This document shows positions 1 to 9,300 of a DNA stretch of 49,214 bases, in pieces; the first letter of the stretch is position 1, and the number at the start of each line of letters is the position of its first letter. The DNA is from Anaerolineae bacterium. Lineage in GTDB: Bacteria > Chloroflexota > Anaerolineae > Aggregatilineales > Aggregatilineaceae. The DNA lies in contig JAFGHR010000043.1 in assembly GCA_016930015.1 (NCBI GenBank), forward strand, positions 1 to 49,214, written 5' to 3'. A model generated the notes under the pieces. It saw only the letters and a list, made by a program, of their open reading frames with translations. It did not search any database and had not been told where the DNA came from. Position numbers and translations under genes: made by a program.

Positions 1-259
1 CAGTTGGCGATCCGTTTTGAAGACCGTTTTCCGATTTGATGACGAAAAGCCATTTACACAAAATGCTTGACAAAACCAAAAACAACTTCCTTTTTCCCGT
101 TGTGCGTTGAACAAACATGGATTTTCCATGAGCATAAACGATCTCTTGGGCAATCACTAACCCAGGCCCACACCCGCTTTGTTTGCTGTTTTTGCCGATT
201 TGATGATCCCATAGGCGAAAAAAACACGAACAAGCTGCTTCGTAACCCACGCGTCACGC
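1..259. other. non-coding start of window, no gene assigned
   Basis: No convincing gene is seen. Two plus-strand frames are open from the window edge for only 12 and 22 codons, so the tail of a gene starting outside the window cannot be excluded. The 77-codon plus-strand frame that covers most of this stretch has no recognisable motif. The part next to position 259 lies downstream of the minus-strand kinase; an AACCC/GGGTT inverted pair near 244-272 has no following T-run and I do not call it a terminator. Confidence 0.4.
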
Positions 260-2662
260 TCAACTGGGGGTTAAAAACAGGTGGGGCAATACTACGGTGA
301 AAGACGTTCCGACGCCCTCTTCACTATCAAAAACGATCGTGCCACCGTGAAGTTCTACGGATTGTTTTACAATTGCCAACCCTAAACCGGTTCCAGGAAT
401 GGTCCCAACATTCATTGCGCGATGAAATACCAGGAATAGATTTTCTTTTTCAGCCTCCGGAATACCAATCCCCTTATCTTCAATATGGAAAATGGCCTGC
501 CGATCATCACAACCCAGGTTAAAAATCACCTCACTCGATGGCGATGAGAATTTGATCGCATTGTTTAGGAGATGAATGACAATATTGCGTACCAGAATCT
601 GATCCATCACAGCCTGTTCACATTCACCCTGGCTGACAAACTCTACCTTATGTGTCTCGTTTGTCTGAGTCTGAACCTCACGCACAATATCTGCACAGAA
701 TTGGGTAAGGTTAAACAGCGTCGGACGGGGTTGGACATTGCTCATTTCTGTATCACTGATTGCCAGCACATCATCAAGAAGATCAACCATACGTTGAATA
801 GCCTGCTCAATCCGATCGAGTTTTTGCTCGCGTTGTTCAACCGACATCTTTTCATAATATCGCTTGAGGAGTTCACTCGTCGATTGGATGATCGCCAGCG
901 GTGTGCGGAATTCGTGGGAGACCGTTTCAATAAAGCGAGTCTTTAACGTACTCAATTCCACTTGACGTTCAAGTGTCTGCCGGAGTTGAGACAACATCTG
1001 TTTACGTTGAGAAATATCACGTATGCTGCACACGACACCTGAAACAGATCCGTTCTCCTCGGCAATCGGAGACAGAGCCATATCGGCATCGAACACGGTC
1101 CCATCCCGCTTGCACATCCCCACTTCGATGCGATAGGGTTGTTTGCTCTGGATAACGTCATACAGGGTATTCATGATATCATCCACCTGCGACGATGCCA
1201 GCATACTGGCGATTGATCGGTTCAAGACATCATGGCGGTGAATACCAAATGCCCGCTCAAACGCCGGGTTTGTTTGTTGAATCATGCCGTCGGCGCCAAC
1301 CATGATGATCACATCACTGCTGCTATTAAGAATGGTTTCGAACTGTTCTTTGGATTGGGCAAGTGCTATCGTGCGTTGTTCGACCATTTCCTCCAGGCGC
1401 GTGGCATACTGCTGAAGTGCATCCTCAGTTCGTTTGTTTTCGGTTATATCTTCGACTAATGCCAAAAACGCCTTAACCTGGCCATGTTCGTCAAGATGCG
1501 GAATGTACGTGGTCCGTATCGCACGCAGTTCCTTAACCACACTTTGCGTCGTATTCTCATATGTCACTTCTTTCCCGCCAAGTACTGTTTCGATATAGGG
1601 CAGTCCGCGCTGGTAATCCTGTTCGGGCATAACCTCTGATACATGAAGGCCAACTATTTTTTCCTTAGCGCAGCCATACCATTCCGCATACATCTGGTTG
1701 GCATAGAGATAGTGCTGCTTTGCATCAATGTATGCCAGCAGTGCAGGCAGTTTGTCGGTGATTAACTCAAGTTGCTCCTGACTGTCAATCACAGTTTGCT
1801 CAGCGATTCTGCGTTCGGTGACATCCTGACCAGAAGACAATATTGACACCACGTTTCCGGTATCATCTTGTATTTTTGCGTTCCGCCAGGCTACGATCCG
1901 TTTTTCACCGGTTTTTGTTATGATGGGATTTTCGTACTCACCAACGTCCCCCACCGAACCAGCTATTACCCGGTTGAATAGATCACGAAGTATGCCTCTA
2001 TCGGGTGGAGACAGGATAATATCAAACCAGTTCTGGCCAATGAGTTCGCCTTCTTCATAGCCAAGAATCCGGTAGCCTTCCTTATTCAGCAAAACGATCT
2101 TCCCCTGAGGATCAAGGACCATGAGGATTACCCCCGCAATGTCAAGATAAGTTTGAACTCGATCTCGCTCCTGACGCAGGGCGGTTTCCGCTTTTCGACG
2201 CTGAGTATTTTCGTGCTGCAACTGCTCAATGCGCTGACGGTCCTGCTCGCGCAGGCGTTGAATCTCAAGATGTTGATGGCGGATCTTGAGTTGTGTTTCA
2301 ACGCGAGCCAGCACTTCTTGAAACTGGAACGGTTTTGTTACGTAGTCTACACCACCCGCCTCAAAAGCGCGTAATTTTTCTGCCGTATTTTCCAGGGCGC
2401 TAACAAATATAACAGGGATATCACGAATGTTCGGTTCCGCCTTGATCTGTTCACATATCTGGTAGCCGTTGATTTCCGGCATCATCACATCAAGTAATAC
2501 CAGGTCTGGCATCAATTCCTTGATCGCCGTAATCGCCTGGCGTCCATCGGTAACAGGATAAACAGTGTATCCCTCATTCTGAAGGCCAGCGCTCAGAATG
2601 CGGATATTTACAGGTTCATCGTCGATAATCAGTATTTTGGATTCGGGTTGGTTATTTTTCAT
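260..2662 (-). CDS. hybrid sensor histidine kinase: receiver, three PAS domains, HisKA, HATPase
   Basis: A cytoplasmic sensor kinase of 800 residues with no membrane segments. An N-terminal receiver (about 8-125) has the acidic pair D14/D15, phosphoacceptor D58 in LLDVMMPE and the KPF lysine. A charged coiled coil (about 128-165) leads into three PAS domains (about 165-285, 290-412, 435-560). The HisKA domain carries phosphoacceptor H583 in SHEFRTPL. The HATPase shows the N-box (NNAIKFS), G1 (DKGIGIP) and G2 (GTGLGLAIVKQS). All catalytic motifs look intact, so it should autophosphorylate and may receive phosphate at its own receiver. The input signal is unknown. The response regulator 123 bp upstream on the same strand is a plausible partner. 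Its last 100 residues closely resemble those of the kinase at 6379-9570, so the two probably arose by duplication. Confidence 0.93.
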   Translation of the reverse strand: MKNNQPESKILIIDDEPVNIRILSAGLQNEGYTVYPVTDGRQAITAIKELMPDLVLLDVMMPEINGYQICEQIKAEPNIRDIPVIFVSALENTAEKLRAFEAGGVDYVTKPFQFQEVLARVETQLKIRHQHLEIQRLREQDRQRIEQLQHENTQRRKAETALRQERDRVQTYLDIAGVILMVLDPQGKIVLLNKEGYRILGYEEGELIGQNWFDIILSPPDRGILRDLFNRVIAGSVGDVGEYENPIITKTGEKRIVAWRNAKIQDDTGNVVSILSSGQDVTERRIAEQTVIDSQEQLELITDKLPALLAYIDAKQHYLYANQMYAEWYGCAKEKIVGLHVSEVMPEQDYQRGLPYIETVLGGKEVTYENTTQSVVKELRAIRTTYIPHLDEHGQVKAFLALVEDITENKRTEDALQQYATRLEEMVEQRTIALAQSKEQFETILNSSSDVIIMVGADGMIQQTNPAFERAFGIHRHDVLNRSIASMLASSQVDDIMNTLYDVIQSKQPYRIEVGMCKRDGTVFDADMALSPIAEENGSVSGVVCSIRDISQRKQMLSQLRQTLERQVELSTLKTRFIETVSHEFRTPLAIIQSTSELLKRYYEKMSVEQREQKLDRIEQAIQRMVDLLDDVLAISDTEMSNVQPRPTLFNLTQFCADIVREVQTQTNETHKVEFVSQGECEQAVMDQILVRNIVIHLLNNAIKFSSPSSEVIFNLGCDDRQAIFHIEDKGIGIPEAEKENLFLVFHRAMNVGTIPGTGLGLAIVKQSVELHGGTIVFDSEEGVGTSFTVVLPHLFLTPS

Positions 2663-2785
2663 ACTCGAAATCCTTGGCTGGGTTTTATCACTTACTTACC
2701 CTGCATGCGTGTGTCACAATAAAAGCTGTAACACAATCACATCACTTCATCAACCGGCAAACAACACGACTACAACGTTCACCGC

Positions 2786-3151
2786 TTATTCGCCCAAATA
2801 GGCACGTATAGTTTCCAGAACCTCGTCAAAGGAAAATGGCTTTTTGATATACGCTTCAGCGCCCAGCTTGGCACCGAGCTCCGCTGCGGCTTTTTCCGCT
2901 CTAGCCGTCAAAAGGATGACAGGAATACCAGTGGTTCGCGGGTTGTGATGAAGTTCCTCCAGCACAACATAGCCGTCGATGCCCGGCATAGCAATATCAC
3001 AGATAATCAGGTCAGGTTGGCGTTCTACAGCAAGGTAGATACCATCTGTACCATTTGACGCTTCAAGCACATGATAATCTTCGAAAGTCAAAACGTCACG
3101 AAGATTCGCTCGGAGGGCTTCTTCATCATCAATAATCAGAATCTTGCTCAT
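2786..3151 (-). CDS. single-domain response regulator (CheY-like receiver)
   Basis: A 121-residue stand-alone receiver. It has acidic D8/D9, phosphoacceptor D52 in IICDIAMPG, T82 in LLTAR and the KP lysine K104, so it should accept phosphate. There is no output domain; such proteins act by protein contact or as phosphate shuttles. I chose the ATG at 3151 because an AAGGGA ribosome site lies about nine bases upstream and the receiver fold begins at MSKILIIDDE. A longer reading back to 3295 only picks up out-of-frame sequence from the decayed kinase gene whose 3' end overlaps this start. The order decayed kinase, this regulator, then the intact kinase at 260-2662 suggests it once served an overlapping upstream kinase and may now work with the downstream one. 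Confidence 0.9.
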   Translation of the reverse strand: MSKILIIDDEEALRANLRDVLTFEDYHVLEASNGTDGIYLAVERQPDLIICDIAMPGIDGYVVLEELHHNPRTTGIPVILLTARAEKAAAELGAKLGAEAYIKKPFSFDEVLETIRAYLGE

Positions 3152-3441
3152 CTGTTGTGTCCCTTGAAGATATGATTGGTCTCGTGATGGTAAATGTAGT
3201 ACCAACACCTTCTTCACTGTGATACATGATGGTCCCGCCATGCAGTTCCGTTCTACGCTGCCTCGTTTTTTCTTGATGCTGTTGTTTTTCGTCAAGGGCG
3301 CGGGTGATTATCTTGCCCAGCCGCGCCATTTTGTCTGTACCCAGATAATCAAATGCCCCGTGTTTGATACAACTGAGAGATGATTAAGTCAGTGACAATC
3401 GTGCGTCCCTCGAGAACAAGTATATTTAACGATTTGGGCAT
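3129..3441 (-). pseudogene. remnant of a receiver-type hybrid histidine kinase, middle deleted twice
   Basis: Three pieces of one ancestral gene can be read in order. From the ATG at 3441 comes the first strand and helix of a receiver (MPKSLNILVLEG...). After a junction near 3360, in another frame, comes the receiver end and linker, IKHGAFDYL then DKMARLGKIITRALDE, matching MRHGASDFV...RLGPAVTQAL in the kinase at 6379-9570. After a second junction comes the last HATPase segment, ELHGGTIMYHSEEGVGTT, matching ELHGGTIVFDSEEGVGTS in the kinase at 260-2662. The receiver core, any PAS domains, HisKA and most of the HATPase are gone, and the first junction is out of frame. The remnant's stop overlaps the start of the response regulator by 23 bases, which was probably the ancestral overlap. 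No function is expected. Confidence 0.8.
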
Positions 3442-3842
3442 AGAATTTTCTCAAATCGGTGTTCAGTGGTTAGTATTTCATACTTAAAAAACGTAATACA
3501 TGTACTATAAATAATCACTATTGTTGAATTAAGCGGCATTAATCGTGCCAACTATAGTTTACCTCAATCTTCATTCTTTTGCATTTTTACAACTGCTCTC
3601 AACTATTTGTCTACAAGTATACTTCTAGAATGAAAAAAGAGCCGGATAAATAGGCCAATTCGGACAATGTGGACTGCCGCCACCTGAAAAATACTTACAG
3701 CATCTTGCAATACATAATTGATACCAGATCGACCCGGTCAACACTATACTATACAAGAGGCCATATGATAGATGGAGCAGCGTATCTGTGTGATGCGCGC
3801 TAATCACACACCCGCATACATGAGAATTTGTCGAGGTGGATG
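3442..3842. other. AT-rich intergenic region
   Basis: About 400 bases with no gene. It is clearly more AT-rich than its surroundings and separates the decayed kinase (minus strand) from the PEBP gene (plus strand), so it should hold divergent promoters. TATACT at 3745-3750 is a possible -10, but the nearest -35-like TTGATA at 3718 is 21 bases away, so I do not call a promoter. Confidence 0.4.
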
Positions 3843-4427
3843 ATGCATCCGAAATATCGACTCATGACAGGCTTAAGCCTGGTAATCCTGCTGACCGCAC
3901 TGTCAGCAGCGTGTACCAACGACGGCGAAGACAAACAAAAAACGACCCCAGAACCGCAGGCCGAATCTTCCATTACAGTCACCAGCACAGCGTTTGCCGA
4001 GGGTGATCACATCCCGCAGCAGTACACCTGCCAGGGAGATGACATCTCACCCCCGCTAGCATGGACTGACTTGCCGGAGCAAACCGCCAGCCTGGCCCTG
4101 ATTATGGATGACCCGGACGCGCCCAATGGCATATGGGTTCATTGGGTTCTTTACAACATCCCGGCTGACGCTCAATCGTTACCCGAAGCCATCACAACCG
4201 AGTCCGGGCTGCCCGATGGTACGCTCAATGGAAAAAACAGTTGGAAGCGAACAGGTTACGGCGGTCCCTGCCCGCCAAGCGGCACACACCGCTACGTTTT
4301 TTCGCTGTATGCGCTCGATAGTGACCTGGAACTGGAAGAAGGAATCGACAAAAACGGCTTGCTCAAAGCCATGGATGGGCATGTTTTAGCGGAAGGCCGC
4401 CTGGCCGGAGTCTACCAAAAACAATAA
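3843..4427 (+). CDS. YbhB/YbcL-type phosphatidylethanolamine-binding protein, lipoprotein
   Basis: Member of the PEBP / Raf-kinase-inhibitor-like family, which binds small anionic ligands. The protein has a lipoprotein signal (hydrophobic run, then LSAAC lipobox about 25 residues in) and a charged spacer, so it should sit on the outer face of the membrane. The family core follows: a cis-Pro region in DISPPLAWTD, the ligand-site signature DDPDAPNGIWVHWVLYNIP, and the GPCPPSGTHRYVFSLYALD motif. Length is normal for the family plus the lipoprotein leader. Start choice is uncertain: a TTG at 3828 and ATGs at 3840 and 3843 share the frame. I prefer 3843 because GAGGTGG lies just upstream, though its spacing is short. 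It appears to be a single-gene unit facing away from the decayed kinase. Confidence 0.88.
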   Translation: MHPKYRLMTGLSLVILLTALSAACTNDGEDKQKTTPEPQAESSITVTSTAFAEGDHIPQQYTCQGDDISPPLAWTDLPEQTASLALIMDDPDAPNGIWVHWVLYNIPADAQSLPEAITTESGLPDGTLNGKNSWKRTGYGGPCPPSGTHRYVFSLYALDSDLELEEGIDKNGLLKAMDGHVLAEGRLAGVYQKQ

Positions 4428-4438
4428 CAGCGGATACC

Positions 4439-5254
4439 TTACTTTGGCGGCGCGGGCGCTACTTCGAATGTAAACTGTTTTCCGGCACCCGAAACGATGT
4501 AATCCTCACCATACGCCTCCGCAAAGAACACCGTAGCAGGCGTACCGGTACAATGACTTGGCGCAACGTGCTTAACGCCTGCTTCCTGAAACGTCGTGAG
4601 GATCGCGGCGAATTGCGTTTGAGTTTTGTCGCCCAGGTGAAAACCGCCCATTACCAGGGTGATCGGTTCTTCGAACTGATCTTTCACTTCTGTGACAATA
4701 CGATCGATCCCTGGATGAGCGCACCCCGTCACAATCACAAGTCCCTGTGCGGTTCGGATAACGAGCGCTTGTTCGGCAACCGGACCGTCAAGTTCCCCTG
4801 TCGTAAAAATACCCGGCACGATCATCTGGCCGGGTTTGACTTCGATCATCGTGCCTGTTGTGCCAGCGGATTGTTTGAGATAGGTCGGAAACGATGGCAG
4901 CCCGTAAACCACCGGTTGAATGCCTGTGGCCAGCAGTGTGAGTAAACCGCCCACATGATCACGATGTTCATGTGACAGCACAATCGCCTCAATCGTGGCC
5001 GGATCGATATCCAGCGCCGCCATATTATTCAACAGGATGGTGCCACTGGTGCCGGTATCAAACAGCACGATATGTTCACCATATTCGACCAACGCCGAAA
5101 AGCCCCAATCCGTATCCAATGCCGGATCGTGCGGGACGTTGTCGTACAGCACCGTGATCGTCAATTGGGCAGCATCATTTGTTTGTGCCGTCACCTGGGC
5201 CGTACCAAACGCCAGCACAAGTACAACGCATAACCACATGCCCAGGGTTTTCAT
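4439..5254 (-). CDS. exported metallo-beta-lactamase-fold hydrolase
   Basis: A 271-residue protein with an N-terminal signal peptide ending near AQVTAQ, so it is likely exported. The metal site signature HEHRDH is present (in VLSHEHRDHVGG), followed by a GCAHPG motif and GGFHLG. This pattern fits the MBL subgroup related to the archaeal dihydropterin ribofuranosyl-aminobenzene phosphate synthase annotation, but the true substrate is not known. The start at 5254 is supported by GAGGGG four bases upstream and by its position one base after the stop of the preceding gene, which suggests translational coupling. It is the last gene of a three-gene minus-strand unit (radical SAM pseudogene, C_GCAxxG_C_C protein, this gene). 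Confidence 0.85.
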   Translation of the reverse strand: MKTLGMWLCVVLVLAFGTAQVTAQTNDAAQLTITVLYDNVPHDPALDTDWGFSALVEYGEHIVLFDTGTSGTILLNNMAALDIDPATIEAIVLSHEHRDHVGGLLTLLATGIQPVVYGLPSFPTYLKQSAGTTGTMIEVKPGQMIVPGIFTTGELDGPVAEQALVIRTAQGLVIVTGCAHPGIDRIVTEVKDQFEEPITLVMGGFHLGDKTQTQFAAILTTFQEAGVKHVAPSHCTGTPATVFFAEAYGEDYIVSGAGKQFTFEVAPAPPK

Positions 5255-5255
5255 C

Positions 5256-5696
5256 TCACCCCTCGTTTTGATCGTTCTCCAAAACATCGATCAACACCTG
5301 GGCCGCCTGCTCAACAAGATCATCACACGACGGCGGTTTCCCGGTGCGCTCGATGATGTCTTTCAGTTCACAGCAGCATGCTGACCCGAATGTTTCTTCA
5401 AAAACATCTCGATAACGCGCCGCCAGGCGTATACACAACGAGTCATCGGTATCCTTATGCAGGCGTCCGTGGAGCGCACCGATCAAGAGTACCCCTCCAC
5501 TCAGCGCACCGCATAACTGCTGGTGGGTGTTGCCAACTCCGCCGCTAAAACCTGAGCTGGCCCGGCATAGGACCTCATCAACATCGCCCATTGTGTATTT
5601 ACCAACAGCCTGAACGATTGCTTCGGAACAATGATAACCGCCGGACATTAACTGACCGGCGTGACGTGCTGCGTGCTGCGCATCTTGTTTTGTCAT
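5256..5696 (-). CDS. C_GCAxxG_C_C family redox protein
   Basis: A 146-residue cytoplasmic protein with the cysteine pattern that names the family: a Cys in GYHCSEAIVQA, a glycine-rich segment SGFSGGVGN, the core CGALSGGVLLIG, and a CCCEL cluster near residue 115. The family is thought to be redox-active or metal-binding but has no firmly assigned reaction. Its last part carries a further Cys in KPPSCDDLV. Start and stop are tight against the neighbours: the gene ends one base before the MBL-fold gene and begins eight bases after the radical SAM pseudogene, so all three were probably one operon. Loss of the radical SAM partner may leave this pair without its original role. Confidence 0.82.
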   Translation of the reverse strand: MTKQDAQHAARHAGQLMSGGYHCSEAIVQAVGKYTMGDVDEVLCRASSGFSGGVGNTHQQLCGALSGGVLLIGALHGRLHKDTDDSLCIRLAARYRDVFEETFGSACCCELKDIIERTGKPPSCDDLVEQAAQVLIDVLENDQNEG

Positions 5697-5704
5697 AAGT
5701 GATA

Positions 5705-6008
5705 CTACTCCCCTGGACGTGTGCGGCGGTTGTGCGCCTCATCAGGATAATGTACCGGTGTTGTACTCCAAAACCGGTGTCCACCACCTTCAACAATCTG
5801 AGCCTGACCGCTTTCCATAAGCTCAGTGAGCACGGGCTCGATATTACCGGGTGCCCACCGTGCAAGTGCCTGTGTAATTGGTAACCGGACGTGAACGACC
5901 GGGCTGGCAGTACACACAGTTCCAGTTGCACGTCTTGAGCGGGATCGTATCGATACCTAACGACTGCTCCAAACGACGCGGCGGCACCGGCCCGAATACA
6001 TAGTTCAT
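5705..6008 (-). pseudogene. radical SAM protein, internally deleted and frameshifted
   Basis: Reading from the ATG at 6008 gives [20 protein letters not shown] and then the radical SAM iron-sulfur motif CNWNCVYC (CxxxCxxC), as in the family that begins with GPVPSRRLG. The frame runs out at a stop about 18 codons later. In another frame the sequence resumes as a winged-helix-like tail, [17 protein letters not shown] then ESGQAQIVEGGGHRFW, ending at 5705. A whole protein of this family is roughly 200 residues longer, so the catalytic barrel has been removed. The size of the missing piece rules out a simple base-call error. The start, the tail and the eight-base spacing to the next gene are all that remain of a working operon leader gene. 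No activity is expected. Confidence 0.75.
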
Positions 6009-6378
6009 GATGGAACAACCCGCCGTATGATGAACTCAACTGCGCCTAATCGTAACACCACCGTTCCCGATCATCAAACATTCCGGTAGTCACATCGAGT
6101 ACCAATATCATGTCACCGACGCAAGAGGCGACACCGCACTGCCCGGCGCGTTATGGCTGGTTAAAAAAATCACGCTTATGACACAAGACGTCGGAACACT
6201 GCCCCAAACACGGACTATCTCACCGGTTTGCGAGGGAAAACCCGAAGTTGAATCAGGCCAATGAATGGCGAAAAAACGGGGGAAGTCAGGTTTTGCAGCG
6301 ACCTTCACTTCTAAAACGGTGACAGCGCGAAAAACAGATCACAACGTACCAGATCGTCTGACGCACACCACCACTCGT
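6009..6378. other. intergenic region, no gene recognised
   Basis: About 370 bases between the radical SAM pseudogene and the end of the large kinase gene. A plus-strand frame open from 6034 to 6246 (about 70 codons, including a GALWLVKKITL stretch) has a protein-like composition but no start, no ribosome site and no family I recognise. It could be another decayed remnant. A 66-codon minus-strand frame at 6108-6308 is equally unrecognised. Confidence 0.35.
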
Positions 6379-9300
6379 TTAATTTATCATGTCATCAAGT
6401 GATACTGTGGGAAGAACAACCGTAAACGTGGTTCCCATACCTTCCTGGCTGTCAAATGTGATCGTGCCGCCGTGCAGTTCCACCGACTGCTTGACAATCG
6501 CCAACCCAAGACCTGTACCCGGAATCTGCCCTACATTTGCGCCGCGTTGGAATGCTTCAAACAAGCGTCTTTGATCCGCAGCAGGTATGCCGATGCCCGT
6601 ATCTTGAATAACAAACACAGCTTCTTCGTTTTCGCACCTGATGTCAATCGTGATCCTACTATTTGCAGGCGTATACTTGATCGCGTTAGATAACAGGTTG
6701 TCTACGATCTGTCGCACAAGTTTGGGATCCATATACACATTATTACACGCATCCGCACACGAAAACACCAGATTGTGACCTGCATCTGTGGACAATCGAA
6801 GGTCGCTGACTATCTTGTAGCAAAATTCGCTAAGATTCAGGGCCTGAGGGTTAAATTGGAGCTTGCCTTGCTCCACCCGCCCGATGATCAGAATATCATC
6901 CAAAAGGTCAACCATCGCATCGATCGCGGCTTGAATCCGGTCATATTTAGTTTCTTTTTGCTCCGGTGTGAATCGGTCTTCATATTTAGTCAACAATGAA
7001 CAGGTCGTTTGAATAACAGCCAGTGGATTGCGCAGATCATGAGCCGCCATAGAAACAAAGCGCGACTTTAAATTACTGACATCCATTTCTCTTGCCAACG
7101 CCTGACGCAGTATGTCTTCATGCTGTTTGCGCCTGGTTATATCGCGTACAATGCCTTCAATCGCTATCAGATTACCCGCGTCATCGTGGACTGGAATAAT
7201 ATGCTGTTCTGTCCAGATTTCCACACCATCTTTTCGTAGCCACCGTAGTGCCAATGGCTTTTCGCGGGGTAAACCTGACGACACCTGGCGCAGCAATTCT
7301 CGATCATCCGGATGTACCAACGTGGTCATAAGGTCAGGATCGGCGTAGTGTTCTTCGGGCGTATAACCACTGATTAATGTCGCGGCGGGGCTGACATACT
7401 CATATGCCGGGTCCGGCAGCAAACGATAACGATAGATGATATCCTGGGCATTCTGTGCCAGCCTGCGAAACCGTTCCTCACTTTTTTGTAAATCGGCAGT
7501 ACGTTCGACAACAAGTTGTTCAAGCCCGGTGGTATACCGCGCGATCTGCTGCCGCAGCCGTTCTTGCTCGATGGCGATAGAGACCTGGGATGCCACCTCC
7601 TGGGCAATGTCCAGGTGATCTGGTTCAAACGCGCCGGGATCATTTGATACCAGGCACATAAAACCGATCAATTCGTCTTTGTTGAGCAGAGGCAGGAACA
7701 TGAACGAACGCCCGCCGGTCGCCTTGAAGTCTTCAAGCGGGAAAAAATCGTACGCAGCATCTTGCACGTCATCGATCAAGATTATTCCGTTGGTGCTTAA
7801 CAGTTGGATCAGGTCTTCGAACTCAGCGAGCGGAACATGTGCCGATATCATCATGCCACTGTCGTCAGGATCGAGACACACCAGAAAACTAGCTCTATCC
7901 ACCTCCAATTCAAACACGGAAATCACTGACAGGTCGTAAGCCACGAGTGGCCGAATATCTCTCAACGCTGTGCAAGCGACACACTCTGGCGCCTGTTGCA
8001 ACAAAATAGCACGATCGACATCGTGCAATATTTCGAGGCGCTTGCTGTGTTGATGCAGAGCGAGTTCGGCCTGCTTCTGTTCGGAAATATCCAGCGCAAA
8101 CCCGCCCAACAACCTGTTCCCAAACCGGTCTTCCAGCGGGAACTTGATCGATAACCACCAGCGTGGCAGACCATCTATCCCCGTCACAGATACAATATTC
8201 CGCACCGGCTTGTCCTTCAAGCGATCCAGCAAATCGATGCCCTCGAACATCCTGGCGTCTTCTTGTGAATATAATTCGTGGGCCGTTTTTCCAAGCAGGC
8301 TTTCCACCGGCTGTCCAAATTGGGCTGCCCAGGCGTTGTTACCATAAATAAAACATCCCTGCTCATCCAAAATGTAGGCGAGCGCGGGATTGTGGTCCAT
8401 AAACGCTCGAAATCGTTCTTCGCCCTCTTTCAGGGCCGCTTCGGCGTGACGGCGTTCAGAAATATCTTGCACGAATACAGCAATCAGGTTTTGCCCGTTT
8501 GCCTGCATGACGACGCCACGGACATCAAGCTCAACCAGGCCCCCGTCACGATGCTGGTGTTTAGTGGTAGACCGGGCGCTGCCCTGCTCAACCAGAGTAA
8601 CCAAAACTTTTCGAACGTCTTCAGGAGAGCGCACCGCTTCTATATCAAAAATGGTCATCTGGAGCAACTCATCACGCGAATATCCCACCAGCTTACAATA
8701 GGCAGAATTCACGTCGATTAGCTGTCCCTGCATGTCGATCAGCAAATAACCATCTAGTATAGATTGAAGGATTTGCTCGTTACGATATAACTCGTCACGC
8801 AGCGTCTGTTCCATCTGTTTGCGTGCAGTGATATCGCGGGCAACGATCAATACGCCGGATGGCTCCCCACTATCAACCAATAACGACGAGTTGGCTTCCA
8901 GGGGGACCGTACGACCGGTTTTGTCCGTCACGTTAACTTCATACAAAAATCGCTGGTCGTTTCCAGCAGAACGCTGATTGCTACGTCGCCACACATCGTT
9001 AAGGTATTCTTGCGGGACAAAGTCGGTGATATGCAGTGTCAACACTTCTTCAGGTTCATATCCACCAAGTTCAGCCGCTGCCCGGTTGGCGTATATCACG
9101 TGGCCGTCCATATCATGAGCGATAATGATATCATGCGCCGTTTCGGCCAATTGCTCGTAATACAGCCCGCCGGAATTGACCACTTTGTCTGTATGCTTTT
9201 CTTTGCGTTTCAGCGCCTGTGTTACTGCTGGCCCCAGTCGATTCATCCGCTCCTTGATCACAAAATCCGACGCGCCGTGCCGCATGCATTCCACGATTTC

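Noticed and set aside
3152..3295. 48-residue N-terminal extension of the response regulator
   Set aside because: The extension is read out of frame through the kinase remnant, and the receiver with its ribosome site begins at 3151.
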